Source: Candidatus Rifleibacteriota bacterium (lineage in GTDB: Bacteria; Muiribacteriota; Ozemobacteria; Ozemobacterales; Ozemobacteraceae). Taken from it: a stretch of DNA of 64,000 bases. Positions 44,402 to 52,385 of this stretch are shown here, piece by piece (the first letter of the stretch is position 1; the number at the start of each line of letters is the position of its first letter). Position numbers and translations under genes: made by a program. The notes under the pieces were generated by a model. It was not told where the DNA came from. It ran no database searches and was given only the letters and a program-made list of their open reading frames with translations. The DNA is taken from assembly GCA_018818125.1 (NCBI GenBank), contig JAHISQ010000001.1, positions 35,127 to 99,126 of the forward strand. The letters are read 5' to 3'.

Positions 44402-44853
44402 AGTCAGCACCTCTCTCATCTGCTCTGAGAATATCCAATCATAAGCGAAACCACGCTGATGTGCCAGATATAATACCAATTCACAGAAATTTAGCAGTAA
44501 CTAAAATGACTCTCTTTTTGCAACGTCTCAATAACCTTGGGTAATCTTTGTACTCGTAATCGGTATTGGAGCACGAGTACGATTAAGATAAAACAAGAAC
44601 ACTGGTAAGCCTCGGGCTATTGAGAAGATGTCTTTTTTCGCGATAAGCATGTTTTTTTTGTTTCAGTACACGTCAATTTCCGGCAGCTTTGCGATGGTTA
44701 TTCAGCATTTATCTGGTCTCTTTTTCTATTATCCTGATCAAATCTATGGTCTTGCCACTTAATTGTTATGGCATGGAATATGCTCTCTTCAGCGCATCTG
44801 AACTTAAAAAAAAATACACCTGTATTGATGAAGCTAACCTCGGGAGGTTCGAT
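44402..44853. other. 450-bp intergenic region with nested inverted repeats
   Basis: The divergent promoters of the carbohydrate operon and the flavodoxin-type gene must lie here. It holds a nested inverted repeat: CTCAATA (44527-33) with TATTGAG (44618-24), enclosing GTACTCGT (44550-57) with ACGAGTAC (44573-80). A frame open from 44689 into the next gene has no support as coding sequence. Confidence 0.45.
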
Positions 44854-45426
44854 ATGAAAGTCATGGCAGTTTTGGGAAGCCCCATAAAAGATGGCAACAG
44901 TGGTATTCTCGCACAAAAATTTCTTGATAAAGCTGTGGCAGCAGGTGCTGCGACTAGTTCTTTTTTTCTTGAAGGCATGAACTACAAGGGCTGCAAGGCC
45001 TGTGGCGGCTGTAAATCCGGCAGCGATAAATGCGTGATTAAAGACGATCTGGCAGAAGTGCTCGATGAAATGCACAAATCAGACATAATTGTTTATGCCA
45101 CGCCAAACTATTTTGGTGATGTTTCGGGCCAGTTTAAGCTGTTTCTTGATCGAACTTTTTCACTGCTCACACCCTCATTCATGTCTGGCCCCAAAAAATC
45201 GCGCCTGGCGATGGGTAAAAAACTTGTTTTCATTCTGTCTCAGGGTGCTCCTGAGCAGGCATTCACCGATATTCTCACCAGATATGCTCATTTGCGCGAT
45301 TACTTTGAATTCGCAGAATTTCACCCCATTCATGCCGGCAATCTTATGGAGAACGGTGCGGTAAAAAACCGTCCCGAACTGCTGGCGAAGGTTGAAAAAC
45401 TGGCCGAGCAGCTGACGAAAAGCTAA
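44854..45426 (+). CDS. flavodoxin-family NAD(P)H-dependent FMN reductase / iron-sulfur flavoprotein-like
   Basis: 190 aa from ATG 44854 with GGGAGG 7 nt upstream; the frame is open from 44689 but the upstream part is not family-like. N-terminal MKVMAVLGSPIKDGNSG is the FMN phosphate-binding loop; CKACGGCKSGSDKCVIKDD (about 47-65) is the cysteine cluster seen in iron-sulfur flavoproteins of the NADPH-dependent FMN reductase superfamily; VYATPNYFGDVSGQFKLFLDR is the second flavin-binding strand. Probable cytosolic redox enzyme; electron partner unknown. Terminated by the hairpin at 45477. Confidence 0.88.
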   Translation: MKVMAVLGSPIKDGNSGILAQKFLDKAVAAGAATSSFFLEGMNYKGCKACGGCKSGSDKCVIKDDLAEVLDEMHKSDIIVYATPNYFGDVSGQFKLFLDRTFSLLTPSFMSGPKKSRLAMGKKLVFILSQGAPEQAFTDILTRYAHLRDYFEFAEFHPIHAGNLMENGAVKNRPELLAKVEKLAEQLTKS

Positions 45427-45430
45427 TACT

Positions 45431-45503
45431 TACTCATACTTCTTAGCGCGTGGTGCCTTAACCTTGCGGATCTTGGGCAGGGGTTGAAATACCCCTGCTT
45501 TTT
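45431..45503 (+). terminator. terminator built from an orphan Uma2 3' tail
   Basis: GCAGGGGT (45477-84), loop TGAAAT, ACCCCTGC (45491-98) then TTTTT: a perfect terminator for the reductase gene. On the minus strand the stretch 45431-45480 codes for the last residues of Uma2-family proteins (PKIRKVKAP, ending KYE-stop) as in the four genes at 51-56 kb, but nothing of the rest of a Uma2 gene is left. Confidence 0.75.
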
Positions 45504-45634
45504 CTATTTTACCGTATCTGCCATCGCCCGCATAATTTTCTGGCCCCGAATTCTGAATAAGTTTGAGCGTAAAGCAGGCTTTTTTTTAAAATAATTGCAC
45601 ACTTGTTTTTCTCAAACGTTTAATCTATGAAGCC

Positions 45635-46195
45635 ATGAAAAAACAATTCCAGGATTTAACCGAAGACGAACTGATGCAGCTGTTGGCTGCCAGTGATATT
45701 TCCGCCCTGGAAGCTCTTTATCAGCTTCACGCGGTGAACGTCTACCGATATGCGGTGAGAATGCTGGGAAATCCTACAGAAGCTGATGATATTGTTCAGG
45801 ATGTCTTTCTTAAAATCTGGAATTACCGGGAAAAATATGTTCCCGCCAGCCATTTTCGCGCCTGGGCTCTGCGCATCTGCGCCAACCTGTGCATTGATCG
45901 CCAGCGCCGAGCAGATAACCGGAATCTTGAATTGAGCAGCGCCGATGCAGTTCAGGCTAATGAAGAGCATTCACCGGAAGATGTGGCGCTCTACCACGAG
46001 TTGCTGGCAAAAGCCTGTCAGGCATTTCAGACCCTTTCCTATGATGATCAGCAAATTCTGGCTATGCGTTTTGACGGTGATCTTTCAGTGCCTGAAACAG
46101 CAGAAGCCATGGGATGTTCCATTCGAACAGTTTATTACCGTACAGCCCAGGCGATAGGACGTCTGCAGGTGGCCTCAGGAGGTTGTGATGAATAA
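45635..46195 (+). CDS. ECF-type RNA polymerase sigma factor
   Basis: 186 aa. Region 2: LYQLHAVNVYRYAVRMLGNPTEADDIVQDVFLKIW in parts (about residues 28-62; the DDIVQDVFLKIW core-binding helix). Region 4: YDDQQILAMRFDGDLSVPETAEAMGCSIRTVYYRTAQAIGRL in parts (about 133-178), a clear helix-turn-helix for the -35 element. No regulatory extension. The 3' end overlaps the next gene by 8 bp; that gene has a single membrane helix and Cys pairs, as expected of its anti-sigma factor. The signal and the controlled genes are unknown. Confidence 0.9.
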   Translation: MKKQFQDLTEDELMQLLAASDISALEALYQLHAVNVYRYAVRMLGNPTEADDIVQDVFLKIWNYREKYVPASHFRAWALRICANLCIDRQRRADNRNLELSSADAVQANEEHSPEDVALYHELLAKACQAFQTLSYDDQQILAMRFDGDLSVPETAEAMGCSIRTVYYRTAQAIGRLQVASGGCDE

Positions 46196-46634
46196 GAATA
46201 TAAGCATTTCCTGTCTAAGTTGCAGAAATGAGCTTTTCCTCAATAAATGCAGTTTGCGCACGGTCAGTCATCTTGATACCTGCTCAGATTGCCTTGCATA
46301 TAAGAATTCCATGGCAAAAAAGGCTTCAATTGCTGCTGACCTCATGCCTGAAAATCGCGCATTCAGGCCCAACTGGGAAAAATTGCGCACAGAGATAGCG
46401 TTTGCAGAAAGTCGCCAGGCCTCTATTGTCAGCGCTGACAAGAAGAAGTCTGTCTGGCTTCAGTTCGTGGGAAATCTGGCTCTTAACTTTGTAGTTTTCT
46501 TTTTCATTGTCATCGGTCTATGGTTTTCTCCTCCGGGCGAGGACGCTCTTATCACGCAACAGAAGAGCATCGTTAAGACCACAGTCAGCAAATTTGTCAG
46601 ATTTGCGAAGATTGTTCAAGAAAATTCCAGGTAA
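46188..46634 (+). CDS. probable membrane anti-sigma factor
   Basis: 148 aa from ATG 46188 (AGGAGG 5 nt upstream), overlapping the sigma gene. The N-terminal part has cysteines spaced like a zinc anti-sigma domain (CLSCRNEL, NKCS, HLDTCSDCLAYK; HxxxCxxC at about residues 28-35). One TM helix at about 99-117 (LALNFVVFFFIVIGLWF). This is the organisation of ZAS-type anti-sigma factors that hold an ECF sigma at the membrane. Confidence 0.72.
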   Translation: MNKNISISCLSCRNELFLNKCSLRTVSHLDTCSDCLAYKNSMAKKASIAADLMPENRAFRPNWEKLRTEIAFAESRQASIVSADKKKSVWLQFVGNLALNFVVFFFIVIGLWFSPPGEDALITQQKSIVKTTVSKFVRFAKIVQENSR

Positions 46635-46664
46635 GTATTTACTTCTATTTATGGAGGATTTCAG

Positions 46665-47207
46665 ATGAAAAGCAGGAACCTGTATTACCTCTCAGGTGCA
46701 GCGGCAATTGCATTGATGCTTTATTTCGCCGGCTTAACGCCGGTCAGGCTTATTGATCTGAGGAGTTTCGGAATGTTGTTGTTCTCAATAATCATTTCTC
46801 AAGCGTGGCAACCGGCAGGCAAACTGTTCACAGCTGTCAAGTCGGCGATTACCGGGGCAATTCCAGAAAATGAATCGTCAGCAGAACTGATTTCATGTGT
46901 TCATCAGCTTGAAAACTGCACTTTAATTTCCAGCTTTGCCCTGTTGTTTTACGGAGTGGTTAGCTTGATGGCTAAATTATCAGAGCCTTCTACCATTGGG
47001 CCAAATTGTTTTCTGGCTTTAACCTGTTCCATTTATGCCATTGCATTTTCCAAGCTTGTTTTAATGCCGCTAAGATTAAGGCTGGTAAGCTATTCACAAG
47101 CCTGGACAGAAAAATTGAGCGAGGAATTGCTCTCAAGCATTGCTCTGTTGGGTTTTCCCATCGCCAATTACGCGGTCATAATCATGGCTTTGTTTTCACT
47201 CAAATAA
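46665..47207 (+). CDS. small membrane protein, MotA/ExbB-like
   Basis: 180 aa, GGAGG about 9 nt before the ATG. Four hydrophobic stretches (about 8-25, 30-48, 85-107, 118-140 and a last one at 155-175). The order of the N-terminal helix pair (DLRSFGMLLFSIIIS) and the later SFALLFYGVVSLMAKLSEPSTIG segment resembles MotA/TolQ/ExbB proton-channel proteins, in degenerate form. It follows the sigma/anti-sigma pair in the same direction and is followed by a relative (47219), so the two may form a hetero-oligomer. Function is inference. Confidence 0.5.
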   Translation: MKSRNLYYLSGAAAIALMLYFAGLTPVRLIDLRSFGMLLFSIIISQAWQPAGKLFTAVKSAITGAIPENESSAELISCVHQLENCTLISSFALLFYGVVSLMAKLSEPSTIGPNCFLALTCSIYAIAFSKLVLMPLRLRLVSYSQAWTEKLSEELLSSIALLGFPIANYAVIIMALFSLK

Positions 47208-47218
47208 GGAGATCAAAA

Positions 47219-47683
47219 ATGTTTAGAAAGCTCCCATGGCTATTTTCAATAGTTTCATTCGCCCTGATCCTCATCGTTTCAAGCCCGATAAAATATGTGC
47301 TCAATGTACCTTCGGCTATTGTGGCCGTTGTTTTGCCCATATTCATACTGCTTGCCGTTTTTTCAGCTGCCGATATCCGCCAGGCATTCAAGGACCTGTT
47401 TTCACCAGCTGATGCCGGCCAGTCAGCCTTTCAACTTAGAAAATCCTCTCAGGTATTTGTAACCTACGGAATCTTGAGTCTGGCCCTTGGCATCATTGCT
47501 TCAATGTTCTCGGTGGTTGCGATCCTGGGTAATCTCAGCACGCCTGAAGACTTGCCGGTCAACTTTTCAGTTTCAATGATCACTATTTTCTACGCTCTTC
47601 TGGTGATCGTTTTTCTGGCCTATCCGGCCAGCAATGCCCTTTCTTCAGCGGCCCGCCGTGCCACACTCATCGACGAGTCCTGA
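47219..47683 (+). CDS. small membrane protein, MotA/ExbB-like
   Basis: 154 aa from ATG 47219 (AAGGAGA 7 nt upstream). Four hydrophobic segments: about 7-23, 29-47, 76-101 and 118-140. VPSAIVAVVLPIFILLAVFS, then a helix-rich cytosolic piece, then LGIIASMFSVVAILGNLS and TIFYALLVIVFLAYPASNAL, match the order of MotA (IP-s--vv-GG..., G-lGTviG-i--l.nl, l--ALltT-YG---A---fiPla). Likely partner of the protein encoded 11 bp upstream. The periplasmic MotB/ExbD-type stator partner is not in the window. Confidence 0.5.
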   Translation: MFRKLPWLFSIVSFALILIVSSPIKYVLNVPSAIVAVVLPIFILLAVFSAADIRQAFKDLFSPADAGQSAFQLRKSSQVFVTYGILSLALGIIASMFSVVAILGNLSTPEDLPVNFSVSMITIFYALLVIVFLAYPASNALSSAARRATLIDES

Positions 47684-47700
47684 TTTTTATTGCGAAAAGT

Positions 47701-47784
47701 CTTACTCATACTTCTTAGCTGGCGGTGCCTTTACTTTGCGGATTTTGGGCAGGGGGGCGGCTCATTTATGGGTCGCCCCCTTTT
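47701..47784 (+). terminator. terminator on an orphan Uma2 3' tail
   Basis: GGGGGCG (47753-59) pairs with CGCCCCC (47774-80), followed by TTTT. The bases 47701-47752 are again the minus-strand coding end of a Uma2 gene (KIRKVKAPPAKKYE-stop) without its body. The stop codon of the convergent WG-repeat gene lies in the hairpin loop. Confidence 0.7.
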
Positions 47785-49711
47785 CGGTCTGCTGAAGGTG
47801 CTCAGCGGGCAGCGTTTCTGCTTCGACGGGTATAAAACTGCCATCAGCCTTTACAAAGCCAGTGTGGCTGCCTTCGTAAACAACGTAGTTCCCATGGGGC
47901 TCCATTCTTAAATCCGTGAAGGTATGCGGCAGCAACAATTTTCCTTGTGCGTCGATAAAGCCCCATAGCCCGTCTTTTTTTACTGGAGCCATATTGTTCC
48001 ACATATCACCGGCTTTTTCAAATTGCGCTGGAATAACCATGTGCCCAGTTTCATCAATATAACCGCACTTACCGTTTACTCTGACCCAGCAGAGGTTTTC
48101 AGAAACATTGCCTGCGTTTTCGAAGGTCTGATTCTCGACGAGAGTGCCTTCAGCAGAGCGCAAAATCCAGTGTTTTCCGCTTTTTAAGAGCATGGCGCCG
48201 GTCGGGAACACGCTTATGTTTTCGTATGCCGGCCGCAGGAGCCATACGCCCTGTGAATCCTGCACGCCGTAACGCTCGTTGAAGCAAACCATTTGCCAGT
48301 CCGGGCGCTGGTAAAATGGGGTTTTGCTTACTCTTGGCTCTGCCGCAGGCTGGCCGTGTTTATTGATTATTGACACACCGGTTTCGTCTTCTACAGCAGC
48401 CTTGTACAATGAAAAATCGGTGACCCAGCAGTATCTGGCCGGAATCGCCTCTGTAAGCTCGGGGTCAAGAAAGCCCCACTTCCCGTCGCTGGTCTGAAAC
48501 GCTGCCAATTCGTTATGAAAACTGTTGATGCTCTTATAACTGGTTGGAATAAACTCTTCCTCTCTCAAGTCATAAAGAGTCAGCGAATCTTCGCCGGCAA
48601 TCAGCAGGTAGTCCTCGCCGATTGCCGATATCGCTGCACTGGCTATCGGCAGCAGAACCTTGCCGTTCGCGTCGAACATCCCCTGCATGCTGTCTTTCCA
48701 GGCGACGATGATGCCGTCTGCCGGAAACGTAAAGTTGAAGAATTCTATCGGAAGAATCATGCCCTGCGTGGTGCTGAAAATGCCGAATGACCAGTCCTTG
48801 CAAACCTTGAAGAGACACGGATCGGGTAAACGTGTGATCGAATCATATTCTGGTTTGAGCAGGTATTTACCGGTAGTGTCAATAATTCCCGTCTTTTCAT
48901 TCTTTGTCACAATCGCTTTGCCAGAAGCGAATTGTTCGGCCAGATCGAACTGCTTTCGAATGACATCGTTGCCTGATCTATTGATATATCCCCATAGATT
49001 GTTCTGGCAGACCGCCGCCAGATCTTCACTGAAACTATCAGCCGAGTAATAGCGCATAGGAATGACCAGTTTGCCGTTACGGTCGATAAAACCCCAGTGG
49101 CCATCTGCAAAAACAGCTGCGCGCTCACAAGACATCGGCAACATGTTTTCATAGCCTTTTTTGCCGATCTGCCTGGCGTTGTCGTCGATCAGATACCAGC
49201 GATTATTCTTTTTTAACGCAAAAACGCCGGGGTTGAAACCGTTGGTCCAGTCATCAAGCGGATCAGCCTCGTAAAGATCGTCAGGATCTATACCATCTCC
49301 ATAAAACCGCATGGTGATGCCGTAAACTCCCTCGCCAGTCTTTGGCGGCGACCAGACACGGTCAAAAGCCGGTTTAACGACATACTCGGCCTCGGTGTTG
49401 ATGATTCCCCATTTTCCATCTTCTTTTACCGGAGCGTAGCCGTGCATGAAGCGGCATACCTTCTCAAACAGCGGATCAATCTCATATTCGCCAGAAGGCT
49501 TAAAGTATCCCCAGGCACCGGAGGCTGTGCCAAGATCAAAACCGAACCTGTAGCCGACCTGAACGGGCTTAAACTCCCAGTTGTCTATACCCTCAAACTT
49601 GAAATACGCGCGCCTGTCAGCAAACGTGATATGTGTCTGCTGACCAAAACCAGAACCTGCTGCTGTCAGCAGAAACACCGTTATAAAAACGCCAGGCAGT
49701 ATTTTATTCAT
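47762..49711 (-). CDS. secreted WG-repeat (KWG) protein
   Basis: 649 aa, with signal peptide (MNKILPGVFITVFLLTAAGSGFG). The chain is a row of about 10 repeats of some 40-50 residues of the WG type: DGKWGIINTEAEYVVKPAFDRV, DGHWGFIDRNGKLVIPMRY, NLWGYINRSGNDVIRKQFD, DGKWGFLDPELTEAIPARY, NGKCGYIDETGHMVIPAQF, DGLWGFIDAQGKLLLPHTF (each split in the protein). WG repeats form extracellular beta-rich scaffolds; binding partner unknown. Sits alone, convergent with the sigma-factor operon, whose terminator overlaps its last codons. Confidence 0.88.
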   Translation of the reverse strand: MNKILPGVFITVFLLTAAGSGFGQQTHITFADRRAYFKFEGIDNWEFKPVQVGYRFGFDLGTASGAWGYFKPSGEYEIDPLFEKVCRFMHGYAPVKEDGKWGIINTEAEYVVKPAFDRVWSPPKTGEGVYGITMRFYGDGIDPDDLYEADPLDDWTNGFNPGVFALKKNNRWYLIDDNARQIGKKGYENMLPMSCERAAVFADGHWGFIDRNGKLVIPMRYYSADSFSEDLAAVCQNNLWGYINRSGNDVIRKQFDLAEQFASGKAIVTKNEKTGIIDTTGKYLLKPEYDSITRLPDPCLFKVCKDWSFGIFSTTQGMILPIEFFNFTFPADGIIVAWKDSMQGMFDANGKVLLPIASAAISAIGEDYLLIAGEDSLTLYDLREEEFIPTSYKSINSFHNELAAFQTSDGKWGFLDPELTEAIPARYCWVTDFSLYKAAVEDETGVSIINKHGQPAAEPRVSKTPFYQRPDWQMVCFNERYGVQDSQGVWLLRPAYENISVFPTGAMLLKSGKHWILRSAEGTLVENQTFENAGNVSENLCWVRVNGKCGYIDETGHMVIPAQFEKAGDMWNNMAPVKKDGLWGFIDAQGKLLLPHTFTDLRMEPHGNYVVYEGSHTGFVKADGSFIPVEAETLPAEHLQQTEKGATHK

Positions 49712-49918
49712 GAGAAGCCCGTCTTGTGAGTGTTGATGATGCGAATTTTATCATGATTTAGAAACATTCAGCCAAAACAAAAAAACGGCTGGCGCGTTCT
49801 TCGATTTTTTCTTCCTTTCTTCTCCCTTGCTTTCTTACTTGATTACTTGCTTTCTTACTCATTTGCAATATTAGCAGGTCTGGTAGAATGGATTTTTAGA
49901 TTGTATCCGGAGACAATG

Positions 49919-50153
49919 ATGCCAATAATCTTCGAGAAGGATGGTTACTAAGTTCTTCTTTTACAGCAATGAGCATAACCCTGTCCATGTACATGTCAGA
50001 CATGGAAGCGGTGAGGCAGTTTTGGAAGTAGAAACCAGGGTGGAGCTTCGAGAATCACAAAACATGAAAATGCTTGAATTGCGAAAAGCCCTTAAGCTTG
50101 TTATAGATCATCGCGAGCTAATTTTGGAGAAATGGCATGAGTATCTTGGCTAG
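49919..50153 (+). pseudogene. DUF4160-family gene with a one-base frameshift near its start
   Basis: ATG 49919 opens MPIIFEKDGY and then stops at TAA; a one-base shift continues KFFFYSNEHNPVHVHVRHGSGEAVLEVE, which is the DUF4160 pattern (MPxISxFYG ... YSNDHNPPHFHV). A separate ATG at 49941 gives a 70-aa protein lacking only the first strand (MVTKFFFYSN), which might still fold. DUF4160 genes are usually followed by a DUF2442 gene, as here with a 17-bp overlap; the pair behaves like a toxin-antitoxin module. The extra T at about 49948 should be checked against reads. Confidence 0.65.
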
Positions 50154-50337
50154 TTCAGTCAAAGCATGTTTTACAGACGGTTTTATCATCATTCAGATGG
50201 ATGGCGGTATAGAAATTAAGTTCCCCGTTAGTCAGAACAAGCGTTTAGCAGCTGGAACTGAAAACCAGTTGAATCACATTGAGATTACTCCTTATGGTCT
50301 GCACTGGCCTGAACTTGACGAAGATCTTTCCTTTTAA
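50137..50337 (+). CDS. DUF2442-family protein
   Basis: 66 aa. Reads VKACFTDGFIIIQMDGGIEIKFPVS and ITPYGLHWPELDEDLSF; the last segment (GLHWPELDEDLS) is the signature of the DUF2442 family. Partner of the DUF4160 gene whose end it overlaps. Such pairs are common in genomic islands and are suspected toxin-antitoxin systems; which member is toxic is not established. Confidence 0.85.
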   Translation: MSILASSVKACFTDGFIIIQMDGGIEIKFPVSQNKRLAAGTENQLNHIEITPYGLHWPELDEDLSF

Positions 50338-50423
50338 GGTCTGGCTGAGGGAGATTTCGGACAACACGCCGGAACTCCAAACAATCGCTGCGACAAAAAA
50401 GTTTCTTCCCGAAGATGACTGAA

Positions 50424-50503
50424 CTCACTCATACTTCTTAGCAGACGGTGCCTTTACTTTGCGGATTTTGGGCAGGGGTGGAAAAACCCTGCGGCAGTCT
50501 CAG
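50424..50503 (-). pseudogene. orphan Uma2 3' tail
   Basis: On the minus strand this codes for RRVFPPLPKIRKVKAPSAKKYE-like residues (in parts CRRVF, LPKIRKVKAP, KKYE) followed by a stop, matching the ends of the Uma2 genes at 51.4, 52.7, 54.2 and 55.5 kb. The rest of the gene is gone. It lies about 85 bp after the DUF2442 gene, convergent to it, as do all other Uma2 tails in this window. Confidence 0.75.
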
Positions 50504-50554
50504 CGATGATTAGAAATGTATAGTTTTGCAAGTCCCCAGGCAAGTCTATTGCGC

Positions 50555-50583
50555 TTGCAATGTATAACGTTATTCGTTATAAT
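50555..50583 (+). promoter_or_regulatory. higBA promoter with inverted-repeat operator
   Basis: TTGCAA (50555-60), 17-bp spacer, TATAAT (50578-83). The inverted repeat TATAACG (50563-69)-TTATT-CGTTATA (50575-81) covers the spacer and part of the -10 box: a likely site for autorepression by HigA. Confidence 0.75.
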
Positions 50584-50618
50584 TAGATTGACAAAAGCAT
50601 TTTGCGCTGGAAAATATA

Positions 50619-50912
50619 ATGATTATATCCTTTCTCAACCAGGGTACAGAAAATATTTATGACCGAAAAGACAGTAAGGCCGCGCGCCAGATCTGCCCAC
50701 AACAAATCTGGCGCATTGCGCAAAGGAAGCTTGATCAGCTAAATGCAGTGATTGAGCTCGAGTCTTTAAGAATCCCTCCCGGTAACTTTCTGGAAACACT
50801 TAGAGGTAGCCGGAAGGGGCAACACAGTATCAGAATAAACGATCAATATCGCATCTGTTTTGTCTGGGCAGGCGAAGGTGCTGCTAATGTGGAAATAACA
50901 GATTATCACTGA
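50619..50912 (+). CDS. higB: HigB-type toxin (RelE superfamily)
   Basis: 97 aa. C-terminal LRGSRKGQHSIRINDQYRICFVW and VEITDYH are the RelE/HigB core (R-g-y-iRin--yRi-f-w ... v-i-dYH). N-terminal half is helical (ARQICPQQIWRIAQRKLDQL). HigB toxins cut mRNA on the ribosome. Toxin-first order with the antitoxin 19 bp downstream is the mark of higBA. Confidence 0.93.
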   Translation: MIISFLNQGTENIYDRKDSKAARQICPQQIWRIAQRKLDQLNAVIELESLRIPPGNFLETLRGSRKGQHSIRINDQYRICFVWAGEGAANVEITDYH

Positions 50913-50931
50913 AGAAAGGAAGTAAGAGACA

Positions 50932-51249
50932 ATGATACGTATTCCAAAAAATGGGGCCCCAACTCATCCTGGTGAAATGTTGCTTGAAGAATTTCTTAGA
51001 CCTCTCAACATGACTCAGAGTGAACTGGCAAACAGACTTGGGGTTTCATATCCTCGAATCAATGAATTAATTCACGGGAAGCGGGGTCTTACTCCAGATA
51101 CGGCACTTCGACTCGAAAGGCTTCTCGGTATGGAAGCTCAGTTCTGGCTTAATCTCCAGCTGGTTTGGGATCTTTATCACGCATCACATTCGCAGGCAGC
51201 CAAGGAGATAGAAAAGATAACCCGATTGCCAGCATTGGCACACACATGA
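50932..51249 (+). CDS. higA: HigA-type antitoxin, XRE family
   Basis: 105 aa. N-terminal PKNGAPTHPGEMLLEEFLRPL is the classic HigA opening; then the helix-turn-helix MTQSELANRLGVSYPRINELIHGKRGLTPDTALRLERLL in parts (about 30-68) and EAQFWLNLQLVWDLY. Neutralises HigB and represses the operon through the inverted repeat at 50563. AGGAAG ribosome site before the ATG. Confidence 0.94.
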   Translation: MIRIPKNGAPTHPGEMLLEEFLRPLNMTQSELANRLGVSYPRINELIHGKRGLTPDTALRLERLLGMEAQFWLNLQLVWDLYHASHSQAAKEIEKITRLPALAHT

Positions 51250-51311
51250 AATGTCTGCCAGATTTTGCACAACAAAATCCAGGGCAGAGGCTTTACGCCA
51301 TGACCCGGCAG

Positions 51312-51327
51312 TTAAGTAAGGTGTCCC
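51312..51327 (+). repeat. half of the REP-like palindrome
   Basis: TTAAGTAAGGTGTCCC is identical to one arm of the perfect palindrome at 63955-63999. It lies 6 bp before the MazF remnant starting at 51334, i.e. at a rearrangement junction. Confidence 0.6.
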
Positions 51328-51333
51328 GAATTC

Positions 51334-51411
51334 AACATGCCTGGCCGAATTTCGGCTGATGATCTTACTAAAATCGATAAGGCGATCAAAAACCAGCTGG
51401 CGTTGAGCTAA
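51334..51411 (+). pseudogene. MazF 3' remnant
   Basis: 25 codons reading [20 protein letters not shown] and QLALS-stop, nearly the same as the ends of the MazF genes at 52.4 and 55.1 kb ([10 protein letters not shown]..., AIKIQLALS). It is followed 3 bp later by a convergent Uma2 gene, exactly as in the two complete modules. So a third copy of the MazEF-Uma2 junction is present, with the rest of the toxin deleted. Confidence 0.85.
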
Positions 51412-51414
51412 AAC

Positions 51415-52041
51415 TCACTCATACTTCTTAGCAGGTGGAGCCTTTACTTTGCGGATTTTAGGCAGGGGTGGAAAAACCCTGCGGCAGTCGATGCTCAAAC
51501 CGGCAAACTGCGCAATCTCGATCTGCGCCGTATCGTCATAAATTTCTTCGCCGGCATACCTGCCGTTTTTGCCGAGTTTGTTTACTCTCACCAGGCGCTC
51601 ACTCGGGCTCACCAGCCAGAATTCTTTTACGCCGGCTTCTTCGTAGAGTGCGCGTTTTCTGATGTTGTCTTTGGATGCGGTCGATGGCGAAACAATCTCG
51701 ATCACCAGGTCAGGTGCTCCGACAATGCCACGTTCTTCGATTTTCTTCGGATCGCAAACCACCATTATATCTGGCTGCACAACGGTGTAAATCTCGTTGT
51801 CATTTTTTGCACCTTTGAGTAAAATAACATCAAAAGGCGCGATAATCGCTTTACAGGGTTTGTCTTCAAAAAAATCGGCAAACTGCCTGAAAAGTTCACC
51901 GGCAATACTCTGGTGTGTAAAACTCGGCGAAGTCATATCAAACACTTCACCATCGATTATCTCGTAACGCTTATCGTCGTCCCAGCTCAGATAATCAGCG
52001 TAAGAATAACCCTGCTTCTTCTTTTTAACCGCTCCCGCCAT
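51415..52041 (-). CDS. Uma2-family (DUF820) putative endonuclease, copy 1
   Basis: 208 aa from ATG 52041 (GGAGG 5 nt upstream); the open frame up to 52092 is unsupported. Basic start (MAGAVKKKK), then YSYADYLSWDDDKRYEIIDGE. The PD-(D/E)XK core is VVQPDIMVVCDP, GAPDLVIEIVSPSTASKDN, RKRALYEEAGVKEFWLV: Asp, Glu-x-Val/Ile and Lys in the order D-E-K. The family is very common in some phyla in many copies; biological role is unknown. Its N-terminal half is closest to copy 4 and its C-terminal half to copy 2. Divergent from the mazE gene 113 bp away. Confidence 0.88.
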   Translation of the reverse strand: MAGAVKKKKQGYSYADYLSWDDDKRYEIIDGEVFDMTSPSFTHQSIAGELFRQFADFFEDKPCKAIIAPFDVILLKGAKNDNEIYTVVQPDIMVVCDPKKIEERGIVGAPDLVIEIVSPSTASKDNIRKRALYEEAGVKEFWLVSPSERLVRVNKLGKNGRYAGEEIYDDTAQIEIAQFAGLSIDCRRVFPPLPKIRKVKAPPAKKYE

Positions 52042-52104
52042 CGCACCCTCCAAAACTTCCACAAAAATTTTCCACTTGATAAATTCTATCATGAATGAAT
52101 GATT

Positions 52105-52142
52105 TGACCAGGCAGAAAATTGTAAGTATAATATACGTATAA
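52105..52142 (+). promoter_or_regulatory. mazEF promoter, module 1
   Basis: TTGACC (52105-10), 17-bp spacer, TATAAT (52128-33), overlapped by the palindrome TATACGTATA (52133-42), a likely autorepressor site. The same arrangement recurs in module 2 at 54856. Confidence 0.75.
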
Positions 52143-52154
52143 AATGGAGGCGTG

Positions 52155-52385
52155 ATGCACAAAAAACTTACCATTACTCTGGATGAACAGTTATATGACG
52201 GCTTGCACCGGGTGATCGGCCGTGGCAAAATCAGCCAGTTTATCGAAGACCTTCTCCGCCCCCATATTCTCAGCACTGAGCTTGACGCAGAATACAAAAA
52301 AATGGCAAAGAATGCCGCTAGAGAGCGCGAAGCCGAAGAATGGTGTGAGGGTGTGCTCGGAGGCGACAGAAATGAACCGTGGTGA
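52155..52385 (+). CDS. mazE: MazE-like antitoxin, module 1
   Basis: 76 aa from ATG 52155, GGAGG 5 nt upstream. [37 protein letters not shown] in parts (residues 2-38) is a ribbon-helix-helix domain, followed by an acidic/basic tail [12 protein letters not shown] that would wrap the toxin. Overlaps mazF by 14 bp. Nearly identical to the module 2 copy (few substitutions). Confidence 0.85.
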   Translation: MHKKLTITLDEQLYDGLHRVIGRGKISQFIEDLLRPHILSTELDAEYKKMAKNAAREREAEEWCEGVLGGDRNEPW

